Source: an uncultured Parvularculaceae bacterium (lineage in GTDB: Bacteria > Pseudomonadota > Alphaproteobacteria > Caulobacterales > Parvularculaceae). From it: 33,278 nucleotides of DNA. How positions within the stretch are numbered: the first letter of the stretch is position 1; each line of letters opens with the position of its first letter. The position numbers and the translations under genes were made by a program. The notes beneath the pieces were generated by a model, which worked only from the letters and a program-made list of their open reading frames with translations, ran no database searches and was not told where the DNA came from. The stretch lies in assembly GCA_913055785.1 (NCBI GenBank), contig CAJXLJ010000032.1:1-33278 (forward strand). The letters are read 5' to 3'. Positions 8,433-16,812 of the stretch are shown in pieces.

Positions 8433-9314
8433 ATGGCCTATATCCTGTCCATCATCGCCAACCCTGCGGCGCCGGTCATTAACGGCGACGTCAAGGCGCG
8501 TATCGAGAAAGCGTTTCCGCATTCGCCGCTGACCGAACTCAGCCCCGGCGTCGCGTACGAATTGCAAGTCGACGCCTATGACGAGAGCCTGCTGCTCGCG
8601 GTTCGTCACGTGCTTGACGGCGCGCCCGCTGACATCAACCTCGTTCCGCTGGAGCGCCGCCGCAAGAAACTGCTGATCGCCGATATGGATTCAACCATTA
8701 TCGGGCAGGAATGCATTGACGAGCTCGCCGATTTCGCCGGCAAGCGCGCCGAAATTTCAGACATCACCGAACGCGCCATGCGCGGGGAGCTCGACTTCGA
8801 AGCGGCGCTCAAGGAACGCGTGGCGATGCTGAAAGGGCTTTCCGCTTCTGTACTTGAAGATGTCTATGAACAGCGCATCACCCTCACCCCGGGAGCGAAA
8901 ACGCTGGTGGCGACCATGAACGCTACGGGCGCGGCGACGGCGCTGGTTTCCGGCGGCTTCACCTTTTTCACGGACCGGGTCGCAAAAGCGGCGGGCTTTC
9001 AGAGCGTTCAGGCGAACACGCTTGAGATTGCTGACGGCGCCCTCACCGGCCAGGTGCGCGAACCGATCCTTGGCCGCGCGGCGAAACAGAACGCGCTGTT
9101 GCGCCTCGCTGGCGAACACAAGATCGAACTTGAAGACACGATGGCGGTCGGCGACGGCGCCAATGATCTCGCCATGCTGGAGCGCGCCGCACTCGGCGTC
9201 GCGTTCCGCGCCAAGCCGGCGGTCGCAGAACTCGCCGATGCGCGCATCAGGCATGGCGACCTGACGGCGCTGTTATATCTGCAAGGTATTCCGCAGGCGG
9301 AGTTTGCCGCCTGA
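8433..9314 (+). CDS. serB: Phosphoserine phosphatase SerB
   Basis: SerB catalyses the last step of serine synthesis, hydrolysing L-3-phosphoserine. The product is 293 residues from the ATG at 8433 (MAYILSIIANP). An N-terminal ACT-like portion (about 1-75) precedes the HAD domain. HAD motif I is ADMDST with Asp84 (nucleophile) and Asp86. Motif II is in ALVSGGFTFF (Ser173), and motif III/IV includes VGDGANDLAML (239-249). A long in-frame extension upstream is only the antisense of miaA. The gene ends one base before the convergent degP-like stop. The ribosome-binding site is weak. Confidence 0.95.
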   Translation: MAYILSIIANPAAPVINGDVKARIEKAFPHSPLTELSPGVAYELQVDAYDESLLLAVRHVLDGAPADINLVPLERRRKKLLIADMDSTIIGQECIDELADFAGKRAEISDITERAMRGELDFEAALKERVAMLKGLSASVLEDVYEQRITLTPGAKTLVATMNATGAATALVSGGFTFFTDRVAKAAGFQSVQANTLEIADGALTGQVREPILGRAAKQNALLRLAGEHKIELEDTMAVGDGANDLAMLERAALGVAFRAKPAVAELADARIRHGDLTALLYLQGIPQAEFAA

Positions 9315-9315
9315 C

Positions 9316-10698
9316 TTAAGGCCTGAGCGACTCGTAGAACAGGAGATCGCCGCGCTGGACGTAAATCTGCACCGGCCCGCTATTGATATTGCGCAGCTTG
9401 TCGAGCTTGCCGATCGCCATTTCAGGGCGGGTTGTCCGCTCCCAGCCGATTTCGAGAATGACATCGCCGGGCTGCAGCACCAGCGCAGCGGGGCTGTCGG
9501 GATCGACCGCCGTCACGACGACGCCGTCGACGCTCTGCGGCAAACCATAGGCGCGTCTGATCTGTTCGGTCGGCTCCTGCAGAGTGAGGCCCGATCCTTT
9601 CGCCGCATTCGCCGGCAGGAAGGAGTCGGCCTGCGACGCCGCGAGCATCCGCGTTTCGCGCCGGTCGACCTTGACCATCAGCGTCTTGCGCTTGCCGCCG
9701 CGCAGAACAACCATCGGCACGGTCGAACCGACCGGCGTGTCGGCCACGGCGCGGGAAAGATCGCGCCCGCTGTTCACCGGGTGACGGTTGAATTCGAGAA
9801 CCACGTCGTTGGCGAGCACGCCGGCGTCCGCCGCCGGGCTGTTCGGCCGCACGACCGTCACGACTGCGCCGTTCGGACGAGAAAGACCGAGACTGGTCGC
9901 CGCTTCCGGCGTCATGTCGTCGATGGAAACCCCGAGCCAGCCGCGCCGCGTTTCACCGAATTCGAGCAGTTGCGAGACAACAGTCGATGCAAGATCTGAC
10001 GGCACGGAGAAACCCACGCCAACCGAATCGCCGGTGCGCGAATAGATGGCGGTGTTCACGCCGATGACGGCGCCGTTCATGTCGAACAGCGGGCCGCCGG
10101 AATTGCCGCGGTTGATCGCCGCGTCGGTCTGGATGAAATCGTCATACTGACCGGAATTGATGTCGCGGTTACGCGCGGAAATGATCCCGACCGTCACCGA
10201 TCCGCCAAGGCCGAACGGATTGCCGATGGCGATCACCCAATCGCCGACGCGGGCCTTGTCCTGACCGCCGAACGACACATAGGGAAACCGCTGACCGGCG
10301 GCGTCCAGCTCCAGCACCGCAAGATCGGTCTCCTGATCGCGCCCGCGCACGGTCGCATGATATTCGCGCCCGTCCTGAAGGGTGACGGTGATGTCGTCGG
10401 CGTTGTCGATGACGTGATTGTTGGTGACGACAATACCGGAAGCGTCAATGATGAAACCGGAGCCGAGCGACACCGCCTGCGGCGAAAATTTGCGCTGCAG
10501 GGACGGATATTCGCCGGTCGATCCGCGGGCGTGCTGGGACGATGAAATGTTAACGACCGCCGGGGTCAACTGCTCGGCGAGATCGGCGAAACTTTCCGGC
10601 GCGTTGCCGCGCGGCGGCGCCGCTTCAACGCCTGAAAACGCCAAAAACCCGACAGCAGCCGCCGGAGCGAATGCACGCAGAAAAGCCGATCGAACCAT
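9316..10698 (-). CDS. degP: Periplasmic serine protease of the DegP/HtrA family
   Basis: This is a 460-residue exported protease/chaperone for misfolded envelope proteins. A signal peptide covers about residues 1-27. The trypsin-like domain carries the triad His95 (VTNNHV), Asp125 (TDLAVLE) and Ser200 (NRGNSGGP). Two PDZ domains follow: roughly 255-345 (GWLGVSIDDMTPEAATSLGL) and 370-455 (GVVVTAVDPDSPAALVLQPG). Two PDZ domains place it with DegP/DegQ rather than DegS, though the choice among paralogues is uncertain. Its start has GAGG eight bases upstream. It follows hflK-hflC on the same strand after a 103-base gap, an arrangement common in Alphaproteobacteria. Confidence 0.93.
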   Translation of the reverse strand: MVRSAFLRAFAPAAAVGFLAFSGVEAAPPRGNAPESFADLAEQLTPAVVNISSSQHARGSTGEYPSLQRKFSPQAVSLGSGFIIDASGIVVTNNHVIDNADDITVTLQDGREYHATVRGRDQETDLAVLELDAAGQRFPYVSFGGQDKARVGDWVIAIGNPFGLGGSVTVGIISARNRDINSGQYDDFIQTDAAINRGNSGGPLFDMNGAVIGVNTAIYSRTGDSVGVGFSVPSDLASTVVSQLLEFGETRRGWLGVSIDDMTPEAATSLGLSRPNGAVVTVVRPNSPAADAGVLANDVVLEFNRHPVNSGRDLSRAVADTPVGSTVPMVVLRGGKRKTLMVKVDRRETRMLAASQADSFLPANAAKGSGLTLQEPTEQIRRAYGLPQSVDGVVVTAVDPDSPAALVLQPGDVILEIGWERTTRPEMAIGKLDKLRNINSGPVQIYVQRGDLLFYESLRP

Positions 10699-10766
10699 GA
10701 TGAGCCTCTAAATTCCCACCCGAACCCTATAGCGCACAGGTTAACGCAAAGCTCGAGAACGGCAAG

Positions 10767-10791
10767 CGGCGGCGCGGGCGCCGCGCCGCCG
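10767..10791 (-). other. Strong GC hairpin between hflC and degP
   Basis: A ten-base-pair stem (arms 10767-10776 and 10782-10791) encloses a five-base loop, 10 bases after the hflC stop. No run of U follows on the minus strand, so it is not a classic terminator. It could stabilise the hflKC message or partly separate degP expression. Inferred from base pairing alone. Confidence 0.45.
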
Positions 10792-10801
10792 GACGGCCCG
10801 C

Positions 10802-11674
10802 TTACCGGCGGCCACTCAAGTCATTGAAATAGCGGAAAAATTCACTATCCGGCGAAAGCAGGATCGTGGTGTCCCCCTTCTGCAACGCCTCCTCATAGGC
10901 AAGGAGCGAGCGGTAGAAGGCGAAAAATTCCGGATCCTTGCCGTAGGCGGCGGCGAAGATGGCGTTGCGTTCGGCGTCCGCGGCGCCGCGGATCTTCTGC
11001 GCTTCCTCTTCAGCCTTTGCGATGATCTCGATCTTCTGACGGTCCGCCTGGGCGCGAATCTGGTTTGCACGTTCAGTGCCTTCCGAACGATACTGCTGTG
11101 CAAGCTGTTTCCGTTCGGCGATCATCCGCTGAAACACCGCTTCGGAGTTCGTCTGCGGCAGGTCGGCGCGGCGAATCTTGACGTCGATGATTTCAACGCC
11201 GAGCGGCCGGGCGGCGTTGCTCAAAAGATCGCGAATACGCAGCATCAACTCGCTACGACGTTCTGAAATGATCTCATCGACCGTCACCTCGCCGAGCACG
11301 GCGCGGATCGAATCGTTGAACTGGGAACGCAGCCGCGACTCGCCGCCGATTTCCGTACGGACCGATTGATAGAAAAGCAGAGGGTCCGTAATCCGGTAAC
11401 GCGCGAAGGCGTCGACGATCAACCGCTCCTGGTTCCGGGCGATGATTTCCGTCTGCTCCTGTTCCAGATTCCGATTGCGCTTGTCGATGAAGTCAACGCT
11501 TTCCGCAAACGGCACTTTGAATTTCAATCCGGCTTCAGGGTACTGGCTCTTCGGTTCGCCGAAGCGGAATACAAGCGCCGAGTGCGTTTCCGGCACAATA
11601 AAAGCCGAATTGAACACGATGAGGAGAAGGCCAGCGACGATAAAGCCGATAAACGGGAGTGCTATTCTATTCAT
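10802..11674 (-). CDS. hflC: HflC, SPFH-domain modulator of FtsH
   Basis: HflC pairs with HflK in a large periplasm-facing assembly that encloses and modulates the FtsH protease. The protein is 290 residues from the ATG at 11674 (MNRIALPFIGF); the longer frame upstream overlaps hflK and is rejected. One membrane helix (about 5-24) is followed by the SPFH/band 7 domain: FIVPETHSALVFRFGEP (27-43), then LGVEIIDVKIRRADLP. A charged coiled coil follows (IAERKQLAQQYRSEGTERA, then QKIEIIAKAEEEAQKI). The ATG is one base downstream of the hflK stop, so the two are surely co-translated. Confidence 0.95.
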   Translation of the reverse strand: MNRIALPFIGFIVAGLLLIVFNSAFIVPETHSALVFRFGEPKSQYPEAGLKFKVPFAESVDFIDKRNRNLEQEQTEIIARNQERLIVDAFARYRITDPLLFYQSVRTEIGGESRLRSQFNDSIRAVLGEVTVDEIISERRSELMLRIRDLLSNAARPLGVEIIDVKIRRADLPQTNSEAVFQRMIAERKQLAQQYRSEGTERANQIRAQADRQKIEIIAKAEEEAQKIRGAADAERNAIFAAAYGKDPEFFAFYRSLLAYEEALQKGDTTILLSPDSEFFRYFNDLSGRR

Positions 11675-11675
11675 A

Positions 11676-12833
11676 TCAGTTCTCCCCGGCTTGCTTGCGG
11701 CGCAACTCGTCCAGCGAGAGATAGGGAACCACTCCCGTTCCCGCGCTTTCATCGACGATGATCTTGTCCATGTCGCCGAGAACGCGCTCAACGGTTTCAA
11801 GATACATGCGCTGGCGCGTTACATCCTTCGCTTTGGCGTATTCGGCGTAAATCTCGTCGAAACGAGCGGCCTGACCGCGGGCGTCCGCCGTGCGTTCAGC
11901 GGCGTAGGCGCCCGCTTCTTCAAGAATACGCTGCGCCTGTCCGCGCGCTTCCGGCACGACCTGATTGGTGTATTGCCGTGCGTTCTGAATGACCGTCGCC
12001 TGATTTTGCTCGGCCGCCTGAACGTCGCGAAACGCCTCGTTGACTTCATCGGTCGGCGGTTCGGCCAAAGTCATGTTGACGCGCTCCACCTGTATGCCGG
12101 CGTTGTAGCTATCGAACGCCGACTGCATCAAGTCTTCGGTTTGCCGCGCCACTTCGAGACGCCCGTCCGTCTGCACGAAGTCGAGCGTATTCTTGCCGAC
12201 AACCTCACGCATCGCCGCTTCGCCCATCATCCTGACAAGCGCTTCGGGTTCGTCGATGTTAAAAACATATTGCGCGACGCCGGGCATATCTTCGCCCTGA
12301 TCGGGAATAAGATTTGACTTGATCTTCCACTGAACGGTGAAAGCGACGTCGACGATGTTCTTGTCGCCGGTCAACATAAGCCCGGGCGACAACACGCCGC
12401 CGCGCCGGTCGTTTGCCGGGATCGTCATATCTCGAACGTCGGAGACCGCTTCCTTTTTCACGTTCTGCACGGGATACGGCACGCGCCAATGCAGGCCTGG
12501 GCCGGAAATCGACGAGTATTTCCCGAACGTCGTCACCACCGCCAACTGGTTCGGCGCGACCTGATAGACGCCGCTGAACACCCAGAGCGCGAGAACGCCG
12601 GCGCCGATCAGGCCGACCGTCGCGCGGTTGAACTGCGGACCGCCGCCGCCGCGTCCGCCGCCGCCTCTGCCGCCGCGCGGGAAAGCGCGTTTCAGTCGCT
12701 GGCGCGAAGCCTGAAGGATGTCTTCGAGATCGGGCGGTTCGCCGCCGCCGCGCTTGCCGCCGTCATTATTGCTCGGACCCCGGGGCGGCTGGCCCCACGG
12801 GCCCCGGTTGCCTGAATTGTCTTGCCAGGGCAT
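11676..12833 (-). CDS. hflK: HflK, SPFH-domain modulator of FtsH
   Basis: This is the 385-residue partner of HflC. The N-terminal 70 residues are rich in Gly, Pro, Arg and Asn (MPWQDNSGNRGPWGQPP), the usual cytoplasmic tail of HflK. A membrane helix lies at about 72-92, followed by the SPFH domain: GVYQVAPNQLAVVTTFGKY, then GLHWRVPYPVQNV. A long helical region (ARQYTNQVVPEARGQAQRIL) is shared with HflC. It is the first gene of hflK-hflC-degP. The 122-base gap to the divergent mrp gene must hold both promoters; it contains an AT-rich core with TATATAT and TTGACA (minus strand 12897-12892), but I could not assign a matching -10. Confidence 0.95.
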   Translation of the reverse strand: MPWQDNSGNRGPWGQPPRGPSNNDGGKRGGGEPPDLEDILQASRQRLKRAFPRGGRGGGGRGGGGPQFNRATVGLIGAGVLALWVFSGVYQVAPNQLAVVTTFGKYSSISGPGLHWRVPYPVQNVKKEAVSDVRDMTIPANDRRGGVLSPGLMLTGDKNIVDVAFTVQWKIKSNLIPDQGEDMPGVAQYVFNIDEPEALVRMMGEAAMREVVGKNTLDFVQTDGRLEVARQTEDLMQSAFDSYNAGIQVERVNMTLAEPPTDEVNEAFRDVQAAEQNQATVIQNARQYTNQVVPEARGQAQRILEEAGAYAAERTADARGQAARFDEIYAEYAKAKDVTRQRMYLETVERVLGDMDKIIVDESAGTGVVPYLSLDELRRKQAGEN

Positions 12834-12955
12834 TCAGCCTCTCTGTTGTTGTCTCGCCCCCATGTAGCCGGGACGGATGCGCGAGTATATATGTCAACGA
12901 AATTGCGCGGCGCAACGCGCGCGACCTGCTTTTTCAAGGAAAACAAAGGATAAAC

Positions 12956-14047
12956 GTGCCCGAGCCCCTCGCCATCCGTGTCCGTAACGCGCTCTCGCTT
13001 GTGGAAAATCCCGCCACGGGACGCAGCATCGTCTCGGAAGGACTCATTCAGGGACTGACCACCGATGATGACGGACAGGTGCGTTTCACGCTGGAATTGC
13101 CGGGCTTTGTCTCCGCCGCGGCGGCGGACGCGCTTTTGAATGCCGCAAAAGCAGCGGCGGGCGCGGTCGACGGCGTCTCCAGCGTGTCCGCGGTCGCCAC
13201 CGCCCATTCGGCCAAGCCGTCTGCGCCGAAACAGACCGGCGGGCACGACAATCCCTTCGGCATCAGGAAGAAGCCGCGGATCGAGGAAGCCGCCGACACG
13301 CTGCAGGGCGTCAGGAACATCATCGCCGTCGCCTCGGGCAAGGGCGGCGTCGGCAAATCCACCGTCGCGGCCAATCTCGCCGTGGCGCTCGCCGCGCGCG
13401 GGCTCAAGACCGGTTTTCTCGACGCCGACATCTACGGACCGTCGGCGCCGACCCTCTTCGGCGTCGCCGACAAGGCGGCAGTGAAAGACGGCCGGATCAT
13501 GCCGGTTAACGCCCATGGCGTCACGGTGATGTCGATCGGCATGATCGTCGATCCGGATCAGGCCCTGGCGTGGCGCGGGCCGATGGTGATGGGCGCGCTC
13601 GGGCAATTGATGCGCGATGTCGAATGGGGCGCGCTCGACGTGATGATCGTCGACACGCCGCCAGGCACCGGCGACGCGCATCTGTCGCTCATCCAGTCGA
13701 AACGGCTGGACGGCGCCGTGATCGTTTCAACGCCGCAGGAGATGGCGCTCGCCGACGTGCGCCGCGGCGTCGCGCTGTTCCGAAAGACCGATGTGCCGAT
13801 CATCGGCGTGATCGAAAACATGGCCTGGCTGGAGAGCGATACGGGCGAGCGGCAATATCTCTTTGGGGAAGGCGGCGCGCGCCGGGCGGCCGAAAAGCTG
13901 GACGCGCCCTTTCTCGGCGCCATCCCGCTCTATCCGGCGCTCAGGGCCGCGTCCGACGAAGGCCGGCCGCTCGCCGCGAGCAATCATCCGGCTGCGGATG
14001 TTTTTAAAGAACTGGCGGAAAAGCTCGCCGGCGCGCTCAGCCTCTAG
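12956..14047 (+). CDS. Mrp/ApbC/NBP35-type P-loop ATPase, lacking cysteines
   Basis: This is a 363-residue protein with an N-terminal MIP18/DUF59-like segment (about 1-85), a linker, and a deviant-Walker ATPase domain (about 118-355). The family carries Fe-S clusters to apoproteins. Start is the GTG at 12956, with AAAGGA upstream. The Walker A motif is SGKGGVGKST (127-136). Further family motifs are DADIYGPS (156-163), MIVDTPPGTGD (230-240) and GVIENMA (284-290). Family members usually have a CxxC pair just after this last motif; here that stretch is WLESDTGERQYLFGEGG, and the entire protein has no Cys. It may therefore not bind a cluster in the canonical way. Divergent from hflK. Confidence 0.92.
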   Translation: MPEPLAIRVRNALSLVENPATGRSIVSEGLIQGLTTDDDGQVRFTLELPGFVSAAAADALLNAAKAAAGAVDGVSSVSAVATAHSAKPSAPKQTGGHDNPFGIRKKPRIEEAADTLQGVRNIIAVASGKGGVGKSTVAANLAVALAARGLKTGFLDADIYGPSAPTLFGVADKAAVKDGRIMPVNAHGVTVMSIGMIVDPDQALAWRGPMVMGALGQLMRDVEWGALDVMIVDTPPGTGDAHLSLIQSKRLDGAVIVSTPQEMALADVRRGVALFRKTDVPIIGVIENMAWLESDTGERQYLFGEGGARRAAEKLDAPFLGAIPLYPALRAASDEGRPLAASNHPAADVFKELAEKLAGALSL

Positions 14048-14056
14048 CCCTTTCAC

Positions 14057-15217
14057 TCATTCCGGCGCGTCCGTATTGGAGTGGTCGTGGACGATCCGCC
14101 ACACGCCGCCCATGCGCCGCATCACGAGGCTGAAAGATCCGGTTGAGGCGCCGGTATTCCGGGCGAGATTGAAACGGCCGGTGACGACGGCGACATCGTC
14201 CGTCACCATCTCAACATCGAGCTTTTCAAGCGCCAGCCGGCCAAGGCCGTTCTCATCGACGTAGACGTCGCGATAGTGTTTCATGGTCGCCGACCAGCCC
14301 TTGCTGACGGCGCCGTCGGAAATGAATTTAAGCTCGTCGCTTTTCCAGTAGGTCGCCATGAACGCGTCAAGGTCGCCCTCGTTCCAGGCGGCGGCCTGCG
14401 CCTGCAACGTCGCCTTGACGATGTCTTCCGGCTTGCGGGGCGCGGTCGTTCGCGAGGCGGCCGGGGTCGGCGGCGTGACTGTTTGTTCGGGAGCTGAGAC
14501 CGCGCTCGCCGCAGTCGGCGCAAGCGCCGGTTCCGGCGCGGCGCCGACAAGCTTTCCGATAGGCGTCGGCGCCGGCCGCGTCGCCGGAGCCGATGCAAGA
14601 CCGGCTGTCAGTTGCGCAGGTCCCTTGACCGCAGAGGGTTGCGGTCCGGCCGGCTCAAACGCCGGCTCGGCGAGGATACGATTCATTTCGGTTTCAAGGA
14701 TCGCCGCCTCGCGCTGTTCCACCGCCGGTTTCTCCGCATCCGGACTATCAACCTGTTCGAGAGCGGCGGTTACAGTTTCAGTTTCAGTCTCAGGCTCAAG
14801 CTCGGGCTCCGGCGCAGCTGGCGGCGGCGCCAGCCGCGCGGGCGGCGGCGCAGCGACTGCAAGCGATTCGGGCGCCAGCGTTTCCGCTTCGGGTTCGGCC
14901 GGCGGCGGCGCAGCGGCGACGACAACCCCTACTTCCGCACAGGCGAAGCCCGCGCTTTCGAGATTGGTCGCAAGGCTCCGGGCACCGTCCATGCAGTAAG
15001 ACGGCGGCGAATTGTCAGCGTGATAAGGCGTCGTGACCGCCCCGGAACGGGTATAGCGCACATCGCAGTTCTCGCCGATTTCTCCGGGCGCGAATACTTC
15101 GATCTTGCGCTCGTCGCCGGGTTTCGCACAGGCGATGGCGAGATTTTGCGCCGCTGCCGTCGATGCGAATCCGTATGCGAGCGCGGCTCCTGAAAAGATG
15201 AGCGCCAGTTTCTTCAT
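14057..15217 (-). CDS. Exported protein with Cys-containing N-domain, Pro-rich linker and C-terminal DUF4440-like domain
   Basis: The 386-residue product has a signal peptide (MKKLALIFSGAALAYGFAST, cleaved near 23) and a strong ribosome-binding site (GGAGGGG) before the ATG. Residues 24-96 form a small domain with four cysteines that could make two disulfides. Residues about 97-265 are low-complexity Ala/Pro/Glu/Thr, likely an unfolded linker. Residues about 265-386 are an NTF2-fold DUF4440/SnoaL-like domain: VKATLQAQAAAWNEGDLDAF, then MATYWKSDELKFIS, then MRRMGGVWRIVHDHSN. Predicted periplasmic. The function is unknown; such domains often bind small ligands. It lies downstream of thyA-folA on the same strand but after a 126-base gap with its own hairpins. 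Confidence 0.8.
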   Translation of the reverse strand: MKKLALIFSGAALAYGFASTAAAQNLAIACAKPGDERKIEVFAPGEIGENCDVRYTRSGAVTTPYHADNSPPSYCMDGARSLATNLESAGFACAEVGVVVAAAPPPAEPEAETLAPESLAVAAPPPARLAPPPAAPEPELEPETETETVTAALEQVDSPDAEKPAVEQREAAILETEMNRILAEPAFEPAGPQPSAVKGPAQLTAGLASAPATRPAPTPIGKLVGAAPEPALAPTAASAVSAPEQTVTPPTPAASRTTAPRKPEDIVKATLQAQAAAWNEGDLDAFMATYWKSDELKFISDGAVSKGWSATMKHYRDVYVDENGLGRLALEKLDVEMVTDDVAVVTGRFNLARNTGASTGSFSLVMRRMGGVWRIVHDHSNTDAPE

Positions 15218-15272
15218 TCATCCCCTCCATTAGGCGGCGTCCGCTCCGCCTCACGTCCTTCGTCCATTCTTA

Positions 15273-15288
15273 CCGCCAAATCTGGCGG
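15273..15288. repeat. Inverted repeat in the leader of the DUF4440-linker gene
   Basis: CCGCCA-AATC-TGGCGG is a perfect six-base-pair palindrome 56 bases upstream of the start codon at 15217, next to an A/T-rich TAATAT on the minus strand (15296-15291). It could be an operator or a leader hairpin. No regulator can be named. Confidence 0.35.
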
Positions 15289-15320
15289 GAATATTACCTT
15301 ATCGCAATTTTGATTACCCG

Positions 15321-15336
15321 GGACTTTAGGAAGTCC
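15321..15336 (-). other. Hairpin just past the folA stop
   Basis: GGACTT-TAGG-AAGTCC forms a perfect six-base-pair stem with a four-base loop, starting 7 bases after the folA stop codon. There is no U-run on the minus strand after it, so it is at best a weak or factor-assisted transcript end for thyA-folA. Confidence 0.35.
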
Positions 15337-15343
15337 ATAAAAA

Positions 15344-15868
15344 TCAAAGGCTTTCGCACTGCGCTGCACGCCGCTCAAGGACCACAAACGCGCAGGCGTA
15401 CTGGTTTTTCTCATTCTGCGGGCAAGCTGATTCCCGCCGCTCGCGCCACTCAGCCGGATCGAGATCGGGGAAAAACGCATCGCCCTTAATATCCGCCTCG
15501 ACGCGGGTGAGATAAATCCGGTCGGCGCGGCCAAGCATCTGGGCGTAGATCTCGCCGCCGCCGATAATGCAGATTTCATCGGCGCCGCGTTTTCGAGCGC
15601 AAGCCGCCGCCAGCGTCAGCGCATCATCAAGCGCGTGCGTGACGAAGACGCCGTCTGCGGAGAAATCCTGCGTTCTTGTCACGACGATATTGTCGCGGCC
15701 CGGCAACGCCTTCCCGATTGACTGATAGGTCTTGCGCCCCATCACCACCGGCTTGCCGAGCGTGACTTTCTTGACCCATTTAAGATCGTCGGAAATTCGC
15801 CAAGGCAGATCGCCGCCCGAGCCGATCACCCCATTCTTCGCCACTGCGACGACAAGCGCGACAGGCAT
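15344..15868 (-). CDS. folA: Dihydrofolate reductase
   Basis: DHFR reduces dihydrofolate to tetrahydrofolate with NADPH, regenerating the cofactor consumed by the adjacent ThyA. From the ATG at 15868 the protein has 174 residues (MPVALVVAVAKNGVIG). Motifs are GGDLPWRISDDLKW (active-site loop and the acidic Asp in the folate pocket), VVMGRKTYQSIG (NADPH binding) and ICIIGGGEIYAQML. A GTG at 15889, immediately after the thyA TGA, is in frame and would add seven residues. That TGA-GTG junction would suit translational coupling, but the ATG gives the canonical DHFR N-terminus. Neither start has a strong ribosome-binding site. Confidence 0.95.
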   Translation of the reverse strand: MPVALVVAVAKNGVIGSGGDLPWRISDDLKWVKKVTLGKPVVMGRKTYQSIGKALPGRDNIVVTRTQDFSADGVFVTHALDDALTLAAACARKRGADEICIIGGGEIYAQMLGRADRIYLTRVEADIKGDAFFPDLDPAEWRERRESACPQNEKNQYACAFVVLERRAAQCESL

Positions 15869-15889
15869 ATGAGGAGCATCGCCGCTCAC

Positions 15890-16684
15890 TCAGACCGCCA
15901 CGGGCGCCTTGATATGAGGCTGGGCGACATAATCCTCGATGCTGATATCCTCGAACCGGAACGCGAAGATGTCATGCACATCCGGATTGAGCCGCAATTT
16001 CGGCAGGGGCCCTGGCGTGCGCGAGAGCTGTTCGCGGGCCTGGTCCACATGATTGCTGTAAAGATGCGCATCGCCAAGCGTATGCACGAAGTCGCCGGGC
16101 TCGAGCCCCGACGCCTGCGCCATCATGGCGGTCAGCAACGCATAGGAAGCGATATTGAACGGCACGCCGAGAAAGACGTCGCCCGAACGCTGATAGAGCT
16201 GACAGGAAAGCCGGTCGCCGGCGACAAAGAACTGAAAAAGACAATGGCACGGCGCGAGCGCCATCTTGTCGAGCTCCGCCGGGTTCCATGCGCTGACCAC
16301 CAGCCGGCGCGAGGCGGGATTGCGTTTGATCTCCTCGGCGACCCACGCGATCTGATCGATGGCCTCGCCGCCCGGCGCCGCCCATGACCGCCACTGCTTG
16401 CCGTATACGGGGCCGAGATCGCCGCTCTCGTCGGCCCACTCGTCCCAGATCGAAACACCGTTTTCTTTAAGGTATTTAATGTTGGTATCGCCGGCGAGGA
16501 ACCACAGTAATTCGTGTACGATGGATTTCGTGTGGAGCTTCTTGGTGGTCAGCAGCGGAAAGCCCTCAGAAAGGTCGAACCGCATCTGATGGCCGAACAC
16601 CGCGCGCGTGCCGACGCCGGTGCGGTCAATCCGCTCGTCGCCCTCTTCAAGGACGCGGGTTAAAAGTTCCAGATATTGCCGCAT
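15890..16684 (-). CDS. thyA: Thymidylate synthase
   Basis: ThyA methylates dUMP to dTMP using methylenetetrahydrofolate, yielding dihydrofolate. The product is 264 residues, the same length as the E. coli enzyme. The catalytic Cys146 lies in [10 protein letters not shown] (143-152). Other signatures are [20 protein letters not shown] (21-40), [20 protein letters not shown] (80-99), [20 protein letters not shown] and [11 protein letters not shown]. The start is unambiguous ([15 protein letters not shown]). folA follows directly, making a two-gene thymidylate unit. Confidence 0.98.
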   Translation of the reverse strand: MRQYLELLTRVLEEGDERIDRTGVGTRAVFGHQMRFDLSEGFPLLTTKKLHTKSIVHELLWFLAGDTNIKYLKENGVSIWDEWADESGDLGPVYGKQWRSWAAPGGEAIDQIAWVAEEIKRNPASRRLVVSAWNPAELDKMALAPCHCLFQFFVAGDRLSCQLYQRSGDVFLGVPFNIASYALLTAMMAQASGLEPGDFVHTLGDAHLYSNHVDQAREQLSRTPGPLPKLRLNPDVHDIFAFRFEDISIEDYVAQPHIKAPVAV

Positions 16685-16812
16685 GGTCCATCCGAATCGC
16701 TGATCGCGGAGAGTTTAGCAAGGCCGGCCGGGCCTCGCAGCCCCGCGCTTTTTCAACAGGGTGGCGCATGCTAGACTGGCCACCAGCGCGTATCGGGTTT
16801 TTGAGGGGCGGC

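Noticed and set aside
12884-12897. TTGACA and TATATAT between hflK and mrp as a promoter
   Set aside because: The two elements overlap each other, and no partner box at proper spacing was found on either strand.
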